Assembly (NCBI GenBank): GCA_020634515.1
Contig: JACKBL010000002.1
Location: forward strand, 558,001-622,000
Length of the DNA stretch: 64,000 bases
Direction: 5' to 3'
Source of the DNA: Ardenticatenales bacterium
GTDB taxonomy: Bacteria; Chloroflexota; Anaerolineae; Promineifilales; Promineifilaceae
Of the stretch, positions 39,581 to 47,662 are shown in pieces. Below the pieces are notes generated by a model, which had not been told where the DNA came from, searched no databases, and saw only the letters and a program-made list of their open reading frames with translations. The position numbers and the translations under genes are program-made. Every line of letters starts with the position of its first letter. Within the stretch, counting starts at the first letter, position 1.

Positions 39581-39717
39581 GAATTGGCGGTATCTATTCT
39601 TTCAAAGGCGGTAGGGAGACAATTGAAGCCCATTTCGCCGGGGAATTGCAAGAGATTGAGCAAACTATTGCTGATCTTGGGAGTCACAGTATGATCTTAT
39701 TCGCAAAGCGATCATGA
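39577..39717 (+). pseudogene. Truncated BstYI/BglII-like restriction endonuclease remnant
   Basis: 46 residues remain, beginning VRIGGIYSFKGGRETIEA and continuing ELQEIEQTIADL. This matches my memory of the N-terminus of the BstYI/BglII group (a MRI-x-Y-x opening, then a W/L-x-EI-x-x-I helix). The GTG overlaps the methylase stop (GTGA), and AAGGAG lies 8 nt upstream. The reading frame stops after a few unrelated residues, and the catalytic part is missing. Homology is from memory and should be confirmed by a search. Confidence 0.6.
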
Positions 39718-39736
39718 TGCTGCTGCAAGTTGAACG

Positions 39737-39829
39737 ATGACAAGATTACTTTTGATTGCCCTGGACGGAGCGACGTGGGATTTGTTGCGGCCGTGGATGA
39801 ATGCCGGCAGATGCAAAAACCCCCGTTAG
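39737..39829 (+). pseudogene. N-terminal stub of an alkaline-phosphatase-superfamily phosphodiesterase
   Basis: The 30 codons read MTRLLLIALDGATWDLLRPW, then MNAGR and five unrelated residues. The opening LLIALDGATWDLL is the metal-binding start of type I phosphodiesterase/nucleotide pyrophosphatase-like proteins, which are usually over 400 residues. Homology ends exactly after a TGCCGGCA site. What follows on the minus strand is a broken peptidase gene, so the rest was lost by deletion or rearrangement. Confidence 0.6.
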
Positions 39830-40180
39830 CGGAAATTGTCTAGCAAGGCGCGGATGCCGGCAAGATTGTCGTTCCAATCCGCGTCCGTATAACTGGGCAG
39901 TAGCACGGAGATGGCGGGGATGCCCTGATCGTCGAGCCAGTTGGTGTTGTCTCTCTGAGGCGCACGCTTCTCCAAGAACCACGGCGACCGGATTCCGCGC
40001 CAGGATGAAATCGCGCAATGTGGTGGTTTCCGGTTCGGAAAAGGTCTCCGCGCCGCCAGCCCCGGTAACGATCTGATTGTGCCATGTGGGATTGGCGGTC
40101 CAGCGACAGCCCCAGTTCCGATTCAGGTCTACGCCGCGGGCGTTGAAGCGACCGCGTAGTTCTCCGGGCGCGGAGGGACT
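39826..40180 (-). pseudogene. Broken M14-type zinc carboxypeptidase
   Basis: Two frames carry pieces of one M14 peptidase. The upstream piece reads GRFNARGVDLNRNWGCRW and ETFSEPETTTLRDFILARNP, with the family substrate motif DLNRNW. After a frame change near 39955, the downstream piece reads NTNWLDDQGIPAISVLLPSY and ADWNDNLAGIRALLDNFR before TAA. The zinc-binding HxxE part and the region between the two pieces are missing. An R4 repeat copy sits where the N-terminal part should continue. Confidence 0.65.
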
Positions 40181-40195
40181 GTTGACTGGCAGTTG

Positions 40196-40251
40196 GTAAC
40201 TGCTAAGCCAGATTGGACCAATTTTCTCAGGGAGCGGGGGTGAATAGTTAC
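40196..40251 (+). repeat. R4 palindromic repeat, copy C
   Basis: GTAACTGCTAAGCCAGATTG...GGAGCG...AATAGTTAC. It is shorter than copy B and has lost the inner palindrome. It interrupts the M14 peptidase remnant. The 40252-40425 stretch holds no recognisable gene, and a run of ten G lies at 40359-40368. Confidence 0.7.
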
Positions 40252-40425
40252 CAAATATCCACCAGACGACCCAGAGACCGGGGAATACATGGAGTCGGTG
40301 GACAAGGTGGCGTTCGGTATATTGCCAGGTGAGCTTACAAGAATCAGCCGATGCAGAAGGGGGGGGGGATGAAGGCCATTGCGGCTTGTTTTTCGAGCCA
40401 TATTCGGAGCCAAGAAGTAGGCAAC

Positions 40426-41580
40426 TCAACCGATTGTTGGTACGGTTTTTGAGGAAGCCTGTGTCAGGTCTAATAGCGCCGCATCATACGTCGGGGCCAC
40501 ATGTCGCCAGTCGTAGTGCGCGGCGCTGCCGGCATTTTCCCCCGCCATCCCCCGAACATCATCCAGGTGCGTCAGCGCCCAGGTCAGTTTTTCCACCAAC
40601 TGCGCCTGCGTATCATACAGGCACGCCTCGTGTGCCGTGGGCGGGAGCAGTTCCGGGTAGCTGAGGCGGCGCGGCAGCAGGGGGAATGTGTGGCAGTAGA
40701 TGGCTTCCAGGATACTGATGCCGAAGAATTCATGATGGGCAGTGGAGATGGTGACGTCCGCCTGCCACAACAGGCGACGATAGTCGTCAGACTTCGCGTA
40801 GCCAAAATGAATGATGCGGGGGGCCAGCCGGGATCGGGCTTCATCAAACTCGGCGGGGCGGCGGCGGAAGTTTTCACCACAGAGGGCAAGGCGGAAGGGA
40901 ATGCCGGCATCCACCACCCCATACAACGCCGCAAAAAAATCCGCCGGATTCTTGTCATACTCCCACCGCTGATTCCACAAAATCAGCGGCGGTTCGGCGG
41001 CGGACCGCGGCGCGGCAGGCGGCTGCAAACGCGCCAGATCAATCCCCACCGGCAGCACGCGGCTCTTATCGTGGATCGTCCCCACGGACGCCAACTCGTT
41101 CGCCTCTGGGAAATGCTTGAGGAAGTCGGGCAGCGCCGCGAGGAAGGCGTCGTGGTGATAATGGGAGTTGAACCAGACCTGATCGGCGGCCAGGGCGGAG
41201 GCGTAGTTGATGAAGGCGTAATGCTGGTCTCGCTGCCCCAACTGCCGCCGCCAGGGGCCGTCCTTGCCCGGACGTGGGGTGGGGTAGGTGAGTTGGTTTT
41301 CGTGGCAGTAGAGGATGGTGGGAATGCCGGCATTTCTCACCCGTGTCAGCGCCAGAAAAGTCGTCAGATCAAGCATGTCCGTTGCCATAAGAACGTCCGG
41401 CTGCCAGCTATGCGCCAGGAACCGGCGCGCCAGGGTGATGGCACCGCCATGCATGCGCCACTTCCAGTATCGTGCCGGCATCGTCAACAACCGCACCTCA
41501 TGCCCACTGTGCCGCTGATACCCCTCCGCCCACGCCCGATGACTGCCGCCATGATACGGCGAAATGAGCATCACCTTCAT
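40426..41580 (-). CDS. DUF3524 glycosyltransferase, tRNA-queuosine mannosyltransferase-like
   Basis: A 384-residue GT-B enzyme similar to GTDC1, the vertebrate tRNA-queuosine mannosyltransferase. The DUF3524 N-terminus is clear: MLISPYHGGSHRAWAEGYQR, then PARYWKWRMHGGAITLA and ILYCHENQLTYP. The C-terminal donor-site half has LILWNQRWEYDKNP, RIIHFGYAKSDDYRRLLWQADVTISTAHHEFFGISILEAI and LLPRRLSYPELLP. In animals the enzyme mannosylates queuosine in tRNA(Asp). Whether the bacterial protein does the same is not shown by sequence. It stands alone, with no queuosine genes near it. Confidence 0.85.
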   Translation of the reverse strand: MKVMLISPYHGGSHRAWAEGYQRHSGHEVRLLTMPARYWKWRMHGGAITLARRFLAHSWQPDVLMATDMLDLTTFLALTRVRNAGIPTILYCHENQLTYPTPRPGKDGPWRRQLGQRDQHYAFINYASALAADQVWFNSHYHHDAFLAALPDFLKHFPEANELASVGTIHDKSRVLPVGIDLARLQPPAAPRSAAEPPLILWNQRWEYDKNPADFFAALYGVVDAGIPFRLALCGENFRRRPAEFDEARSRLAPRIIHFGYAKSDDYRRLLWQADVTISTAHHEFFGISILEAIYCHTFPLLPRRLSYPELLPPTAHEACLYDTQAQLVEKLTWALTHLDDVRGMAGENAGSAAHYDWRHVAPTYDAALLDLTQASSKTVPTIG

Positions 41581-41791
41581 AGCCGCCGCATCTTTTCGGC
41601 ATTTCCGTCAAAATGATGATATAAATAGGGAAAATGCGGAATCGACTGCCGTGCTTCACTCGCACAAAGTGATATGCCGGCATTTGTGAAAATTATCATA
41701 AGACTAGCCACCATGCCCATTCTGTTGTATCATACCGCCGATTTGTGCTGTCTGAAGACACGCATCGTGCCACAAACCGCTTTGTTCACAA

Positions 41792-42001
41792 ATGGAACAT
41801 GAACTGTACTGGGATGCAACATACGCCATCGCCCGCGCGCTCATGCAACAGCACCCCAATCTCTCTCCCGAGGACGTCGGCCTGGAAGAACTCACGGACC
41901 TGGTCATCAAATTGCCCGGATTCGCCGATGATGAAGCCCTCGTCAACGAACAAATTCTACTCGACATCATCAAAGTCTGGTACGAGGAGGAAACAGAGTA
42001 A
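41792..42001 (+). CDS. iscX: IscX-like iron-sulfur assembly protein
   Basis: A 69-residue acidic protein matching IscX: LYWDATYAIARALMQQHPNL, EDVGLEELTDLVIKLPGF, and the end EQILLDIIKVWYEEE. IscX binds IscS and iron and modulates Fe-S cluster assembly. Here it directly abuts nuoB, whose ATG follows the stop without a gap. That suggests dedicated supply of clusters to the complex I subunits. No good ribosome-binding site is visible. Confidence 0.8.
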   Translation: MEHELYWDATYAIARALMQQHPNLSPEDVGLEELTDLVIKLPGFADDEALVNEQILLDIIKVWYEEETE

Positions 42002-42628
<627 letters not shown>

Positions 42629-42645
42629 CGGAGAAAGGTTTCAAC

Positions 42646-44442
42646 ATGAGCGATTCGGTGATGGAAGCAGAAGCAGTGGCCGTCGATCCGGTTGCGGATG
42701 CCATTGCTGCCTTAAAAGAGAAGTACGCGGATGTTTTGATGGATGATCCGCGTCAGAACTATACGGGTTTGATTGTGCCGGCAGATCACCTCCTGGACGT
42801 AGCTCAAACCCTGCGCGAAGACCTGGGATTTAACTACCTTTCCAGCGTCACCGGCGTGGACCTCATCGACGACAACAAAATGGAAGTCGTCTACCACACC
42901 TACAGCATCGACAAGGGCGGTAGCGCCGTCGTCCTCAAAGTCCAGGTAGACCGCGATGACCCCGTCGTCCCCTCCCTCACACCCGCCTGGCCCGGCGCTG
43001 ATTTCCAGGAACGCGAGGCATGGGACCTGCTGGGCATTCGCTTTGACGGCCATCCCTACCTGAAGCGCATCCTCATGTGGGATGGCTTTGCCGGGCATCC
43101 GCTGCGCAAGGATTGGAAAGAAGCCTTCTACGAGGAAGAGAAAAAGCCCTTTGGCTCCCGCTGGCCCGGTGGTGACGTCTACCGCGCGGAAACCCTTAAC
43201 CCCTACGGCAGAAACGTCAAATACCCCGGCGGATGGCTCCCCGATGACCTCGCCATCGACACGGACGCCGAAGTGTACGCCGGCCTCACCGTTTCTCATC
43301 CCTCCTACATGAAGACGGACACTGTCACCGTGAACCTGGGGCCGCAGCACCCTTCCACCCACGGCGTGTTCCGCATGGTCGTCACCCTGGACGGCGAGAC
43401 CATCGTGGACCTCAAGCCCGTCATGGGGTATTTGCACCGCAACCACGAGAAAATCGGCGAACGAAACACCTGGCTGCAAAACATCCCCTACACGGACCGG
43501 CTCGACTACCTCGCCTCTATGTGCAACAACCACGGCTATGTCTTGGCCGTGGAGAAACTCCTCGGTTCTAGCGTGCCAGAGCGCGTCGAATGGATCCGCA
43601 TCCTCATGGCGGAGTTGACGCGAATCGCCAACCATCTGTGGGCGTTGGGCTTCCTCCTCAACGACCTGGGCGCGCTGCAAACCCCCATGCTCTACTTCTA
43701 CATTGAGCGCGAATTGATTCTGGACTTCTTTGAAGCTGCCGCCGGTTCACGCATGATGTGCAACTACATGCGCTTTGGCGGCCTCGCCTTTGACCTACCC
43801 AAAGTGGTGCGCGAACAGGAAACGATGTCTTTCTTGCGCGAACTGGTCGATGAGCGGCTGCCACGCGCAATGGAAGAGTGGCGTCGGTTGGTTGAAGGAA
43901 ACGAGATCGTCCGCGCCCGCAGCATTGGCGTCGGCTACCTCTCGCCTGAGGATGCCATCGCCATGAGTTGCGCCGGTCCGCTGCTGCGCGCCAGCGGCGT
44001 CCCCTACGACGTGCGTCGCGCCGAACCGTATTCCTACTACGACAAACTCGATTGGGACGTGGCCGTTCGCTACAATGGCGACGTGTATGATCGACTGCTG
44101 GTGCGCCTGGATGAAATGGAGCAGAGTCTGCGTATTCTGCGCCAGGTGCTGCCCCACCTGCAAGCAACCGCCGGCGGCCCGATTTTCGATGGCAAGCCGC
44201 AATACTCTATTCGCGTTCCCAAAGGGGGCGATGCCTATGGTCGCGTGGAGAATCCCAAAGGGGAACTCGGCTACTACGTCACCGCCACGCCCAAGGGCAG
44301 CAACCCGGAGCGTTACCACATTCGCGCCCCATCTTTCATCAACCTGACAGCGCTGGGGCCGATGTGCTTGAATCACAAAGTGGCCGATGTTGTCACCATT
44401 TTGGGCAGCATCGACATCGTGTTGGGCGAAGTGGACAGGTGA
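42646..44442 (+). CDS. nuoCD: NADH-quinone oxidoreductase subunits C and D, fused
   Basis: A 598-residue fusion of two complex I peripheral-arm subunits. Residues about 30-185 are the NuoC part (FNYLSSVTGVDL, FQEREAWDLLGIRFDGHPYLKRIL). Residues about 220-598 are the NuoD part (VNLGPQHPSTHGVFRMVV, GYLHRNHEKIGE, and the quinone-site residues of the [NiFe]-hydrogenase-like fold), ending FINLTALGPMCLNHKVADVV and LGSIDIVLGEVDR. It begins 17 nt after nuoB. The next gene, nuoI, is separated by an R4 repeat. Confidence 0.97.
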   Translation: MSDSVMEAEAVAVDPVADAIAALKEKYADVLMDDPRQNYTGLIVPADHLLDVAQTLREDLGFNYLSSVTGVDLIDDNKMEVVYHTYSIDKGGSAVVLKVQVDRDDPVVPSLTPAWPGADFQEREAWDLLGIRFDGHPYLKRILMWDGFAGHPLRKDWKEAFYEEEKKPFGSRWPGGDVYRAETLNPYGRNVKYPGGWLPDDLAIDTDAEVYAGLTVSHPSYMKTDTVTVNLGPQHPSTHGVFRMVVTLDGETIVDLKPVMGYLHRNHEKIGERNTWLQNIPYTDRLDYLASMCNNHGYVLAVEKLLGSSVPERVEWIRILMAELTRIANHLWALGFLLNDLGALQTPMLYFYIERELILDFFEAAAGSRMMCNYMRFGGLAFDLPKVVREQETMSFLRELVDERLPRAMEEWRRLVEGNEIVRARSIGVGYLSPEDAIAMSCAGPLLRASGVPYDVRRAEPYSYYDKLDWDVAVRYNGDVYDRLLVRLDEMEQSLRILRQVLPHLQATAGGPIFDGKPQYSIRVPKGGDAYGRVENPKGELGYYVTATPKGSNPERYHIRAPSFINLTALGPMCLNHKVADVVTILGSIDIVLGEVDR

Positions 44443-44528
44443 TTTGAAGGCGGAAACGAGAAGGCGGAAATTGGCAGGTGACTCGCGCAAATCCTTCACC
44501 CTTCCGCCCTCGTCCTTCTACCTATTTA

Positions 44529-44601
44529 GTAACCACTAACGCTCTCTGGAGATTGGACCAATTTCACCAGAAAAATTGGTCCAATCCGGCTTAGCAGTTA
44601 C
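44529..44601 (+). repeat. R4 palindromic repeat, copy B (full form)
   Basis: A 73-bp palindrome with outer arms GTAACCACTAACGCTC and GGCTTAGCAGTTAC and inner arms GATTGGACCAATTT and AAATTGGTCCAATC. It ends 18 bp before the nuoI start, next to its ribosome-binding site, in the same gene-relative orientation as copy A. Confidence 0.85.
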
Positions 44602-44619
44602 CCTTTTTAAGGAGTTTGT

Positions 44620-45243
44620 ATGTACGGATCAGGAATTCTTAAGGGAATGGCGGTAACGATCAAGCACTTCGTGAATACATACCGCGAGGACCTGGCCTGG
44701 TATTTCAAAGGTGGCCGTTATTACAATGACGAGGCACTGAAAGTGCGGCAGAGTTTGAAGGGCACGGGCGCCATTACGGTGAATTACCCCGAAGAGAAAC
44801 TGCCCGTGCCAGAGCGTTTCCGCTTCGTTCCCTTTCTTGTGTCTGACGATCCGGCTCCGGGTCAGCAGTGGGGGCATGATTGGTGTACGTCCTGTGGCAT
44901 TTGCGCCAAGGTGTGCCCGCCCCAGTGCATCTGGATCAAGCGCGGGACGCTGCCGAATGGGCGACCGAAGCCGGAACCGGAAGAGTTTTACATTGACATT
45001 GACATTTGCATGAACTGCGGCTTTTGCGCCGAGTATTGCCCGTTCGACGCGATTAAGATGGACCACGACTATGAACTGGCCAGCTATGATCGCACGTCCG
45101 CGCACATTCATGACAAAGAGCGCCTGAGCAAGCCGCTCAGTTACTGGCAGTCGATTGCGCCGGAGCGGGCGCGTATGGAAGCGGAAGTCCGCGATGCGGA
45201 GAAGGCCGCCAAAGAAAAGAAAAAGGCTGAACGCGGGCGCTAG
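44620..45243 (+). CDS. nuoI: NADH-quinone oxidoreductase subunit I
   Basis: A 207-residue ferredoxin-like subunit that carries clusters N6a and N6b. The two motifs are C89-x2-C92-x2-C95-x3-C99-P (WCTSCGICAKVCP) and C130-x2-C133-x2-C136-x3-C140-P (CMNCGFCAEYCP). The C-terminal 40 residues are a charged Lys/Glu/Arg-rich tail, longer than usual. AAGGAG lies 5 nt before the ATG. nuoA, H and J-N are not in the window, so the membrane arm is encoded elsewhere. Confidence 0.96.
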   Translation: MYGSGILKGMAVTIKHFVNTYREDLAWYFKGGRYYNDEALKVRQSLKGTGAITVNYPEEKLPVPERFRFVPFLVSDDPAPGQQWGHDWCTSCGICAKVCPPQCIWIKRGTLPNGRPKPEPEEFYIDIDICMNCGFCAEYCPFDAIKMDHDYELASYDRTSAHIHDKERLSKPLSYWQSIAPERARMEAEVRDAEKAAKEKKKAERGR

Positions 45244-45386
45244 CGTTGTTTTGAGTTTGGCTCAATCAATGGGAACGAGCCAAATGCCGGCATGATATTC
45301 AGGGGTGGCTTATACAAGTCACCCTTTTGCTTTGCCCACCCACCAACCAACACAACGGTGCGTCGGGCAAATGGAGGCGTATTGGG

Positions 45387-46448
45387 ATGTTCAAAAAGAA
45401 CCCGGTGACCGAAGAGGCCGTGAAGGCGGCTTTGTCTACCGTGATTGAGCCGGAGCTTCATCGGGACCTCGTCTCGCTCAACATGATCCGGAATTTGCAG
45501 GTGAGTGGTGGAGATGTGACGTTCACGATTATGCTGACCACGCCGGCTTGCCCCCTGCGCGGCAAGATGGAGGCGGACGCGCGCGCGGCGCTGTCGCACG
45601 TGGCGGGCATCACCAACGTAACCATCAACTGGGATGCCAACGTGCCCCGCGACCGCCGCATTGGGGAGCAGGTAGGGCAGCAGTTCCGCAACACGATTGC
45701 CGTCACCAGCGGCAAGGGCGGCGTAGGGAAATCAACGGTGTCCGTGAATCTGGCGGTGGCATTGGCGCAGAAAGGGGCGCGTGTGGGGCTGCTGGATGCG
45801 GATATTTTGGGGCCGAATGTGCCTATGATGATGGGGGTGGACCATCTGCCGCCGCCACGTAATCGCAAACTGGTGCCGGCAGAAAAATACGGCGTCAAAT
45901 TCATCTCCATGGCCTTTCTCGTCAAACCGGACCAGCCCCTCATCTGGCGTGGCCCCATGTTGCACAGCGCCATCAACCAACTCCTCACCGACGTGGAGTG
46001 GGGCGAACTGGACTACCTGGTCGTGGACCTGCCACCGGGCACGGGTGACGCGCAGTTGACGCTGGCGCAGGTGTTGCCCGTCACCGGCGCGCTAATCGTG
46101 ACGCAGCCGATGGCCGTGGCCGCCGCCGATGCCCTGCGCAGCTATAAGATGTTCGAGAAGCTGGATGTCTCCATTATTGGCGTGGTGGAGAACATGAGCG
46201 GCGAGTTTTTTGGCACGGGTGCCGGCAAAAAACTGGCCGACGACCACAACCTCCCCTATCTGGGTAGCATTCCCCTGGACATGAACGTGCGTGTTGGTGG
46301 CGACAGCGGCGAACCCGTCGTGGCTGCCCATCCCGACTCCCCGGCGGCGCAGGCGCTGCGCGAAATCAGCCAGCAAGTGGCCGCCCGCGTCAGTGTCCTC
46401 ACGCTGGCGAATCAGTCCGACTTCATTCCCATCCAGTTGATTGGTTGA
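45387..46448 (+). CDS. Mrp/ApbC-family Fe-S carrier ATPase
   Basis: A 353-residue P-loop ATPase of the Mrp/Ind1 type, which loads Fe-S clusters onto target proteins including complex I in eukaryotes. A DUF59/MIP18 domain occupies residues 1-85 (VIEPELHRDLVSLNMIRN), and the deviant Walker A SGKGGVGKST is at 108-117. The usual C-terminal CxxC after the ENMS motif is absent: it reads VVENMSGEFFGTGAGKKLAD. GGAGG lies 9 nt before the ATG at 45387. Its position after nuoBCDI fits complex I assembly. Confidence 0.93.
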   Translation: MFKKNPVTEEAVKAALSTVIEPELHRDLVSLNMIRNLQVSGGDVTFTIMLTTPACPLRGKMEADARAALSHVAGITNVTINWDANVPRDRRIGEQVGQQFRNTIAVTSGKGGVGKSTVSVNLAVALAQKGARVGLLDADILGPNVPMMMGVDHLPPPRNRKLVPAEKYGVKFISMAFLVKPDQPLIWRGPMLHSAINQLLTDVEWGELDYLVVDLPPGTGDAQLTLAQVLPVTGALIVTQPMAVAAADALRSYKMFEKLDVSIIGVVENMSGEFFGTGAGKKLADDHNLPYLGSIPLDMNVRVGGDSGEPVVAAHPDSPAAQALREISQQVAARVSVLTLANQSDFIPIQLIG

Positions 46449-46474
46449 CCCACATCCATCCCAGAGGATGCCGC

Positions 46475-46505
46475 GGAATGAGGTTCCGCCACGGAACCTC
46501 ATTCC
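46475..46505. terminator. Bidirectional hairpin between mrp and the DoxX-like gene
   Basis: A perfect 14-bp stem, GGAATGAGGTTCCG and CGGAACCTCATTCC, with a 3-nt loop. It overlaps the last codons of the minus-strand gene, and neither side has a T-run. It separates two converging genes, like the hairpins at 27424-27459 and 53880-53910. Confidence 0.7.
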
Positions 46506-47335
46506 GGCTCAATTCGTGTCATTGCGCGCTCGTGAGAAGATGCGGCCAGGAAGGCCAGCGAGAGGGCCATCATCGCCAGGCTGAGGCTGGCGGGGTTGAA
46601 GGGCGCGGCATAAAGATGTGGCTGCACGAGCAAGGGGGCCATTCCCAACCCGATCAGCACCGCGATGTTCAGCCAGTGTAGGGGGCGCGCCAGGCGCGGC
46701 CAGAGGAACAACAGGCCGAAGAGAATTTCCAGCCAGCCGAAGATGGTGACGTATGTTTCTGGGGCGATAAATGCCGGCATCATCGCCCCCACCAACGCCG
46801 TTTCCCCCATCTGCGGAAACATCAGCTTCGGTACCAGCCCCTGGTAAAGCCACAGCAGCGCCAGCGCCCCATGAATCACCGCCTGAAAAGGCGACAACAC
46901 ATCCTCGTCAGCCATGATCGGAGCCATCCCCGCCGGAAAACGGTAAGCATACGTCCCCATCGTCCCTTGCCCCCAACCCTCATCCTCCTCACGCTCGCCG
47001 CCACGGAGGGCCTGCTGCCTGTCCAGAAAACGTTCCGCCAACCTCAAGCCCACCTGCGCCTCCCGGTCCAGCGCCAGCGCATGAACCGTAAAAGCCGCCC
47101 GCGACGCTTGCCGCCGGGCGAACGCGCGCCGCAGCCGCTCATGCGCCTGCCAGCCCCGCCACCACTGCCGCGCCGCATGGAGGAAGGCCGCCGCCAGGCC
47201 CAACGTCAGCCCCACCAGCGGGGGCGCGTCGCGCAGGGCGGCCATCAGCACGGTGAAGATAAACAACGCCGCCACAATGGCTACGATTTCCAAACGATTC
47301 CGACAGGAGCCGGGAGGAGGATTGGTCTGCTGCAT
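46499..47335 (-). CDS. DoxX-like membrane protein
   Basis: A 278-residue protein with two N-terminal hydrophobic segments (VAIVAALFIFTVLMAAL, LVGLTLGLAAAFLHAA) and a soluble Arg-rich middle. The C-terminal part has four helices and resembles the DoxX-like family: ALALLWLYQGLVPKLMFPQM, YVTIFGWLEILFGLLFLWPRLARPLHWLNIAVL. The function is unknown, and the N-terminal half has no clear family. The gene is transcribed toward mrp and shares its terminator hairpin. Confidence 0.7.
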   Translation of the reverse strand: MQQTNPPPGSCRNRLEIVAIVAALFIFTVLMAALRDAPPLVGLTLGLAAAFLHAARQWWRGWQAHERLRRAFARRQASRAAFTVHALALDREAQVGLRLAERFLDRQQALRGGEREEDEGWGQGTMGTYAYRFPAGMAPIMADEDVLSPFQAVIHGALALLWLYQGLVPKLMFPQMGETALVGAMMPAFIAPETYVTIFGWLEILFGLLFLWPRLARPLHWLNIAVLIGLGMAPLLVQPHLYAAPFNPASLSLAMMALSLAFLAASSHERAMTRIEPE

Positions 47336-47509
47336 GGCTGGCGAACTCCACGGCTGGAGGTTGGCGTCGAACGGGATGCCAGCCCCTCAGTTTCTTGCCT
47401 TCCGGCGCGAGTGATAACGGTAACAGCGCGAACAAACGCCAGTATAACAATGACCTTCTCTTTTCTCCAGGTTCAATTGCCGGCATTACGCGAACCCAAG
47501 ATTGAGTTC

Positions 47510-47596
47510 ACTGAAAAAACCGGGTTTTTTGATTGTCCGGCTGAAATTACCAGAGTGGTTCATGTGTAAAAACCCGGTTTTTGACCTTTTTTCAGT
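47510..47596. repeat. R1 palindromic repeat, copy 2 (87 bp, MITE-like)
   Basis: The same 87-bp length and orientation as 4703-4789, with four differences by eye and perfect ACTGAAAAAA/TTTTTTCAGT ends. It lies 66 bp upstream of the ATPase/wHTH gene. The rest of the 47336-47662 gap shows nothing else. Confidence 0.85.
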
Positions 47597-47662
47597 AGAG
47601 CCAAGATTATTCGCGCGTGATTTCTGCTTTACGTAATACGATTCACACATTACAATAGACCC

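Noticed and set aside
40359..40368. Run of ten G as a possible phase-variation tract
   Set aside because: It lies in a non-coding, decayed stretch outside the glycosyltransferase gene, with no promoter or frame it could switch.
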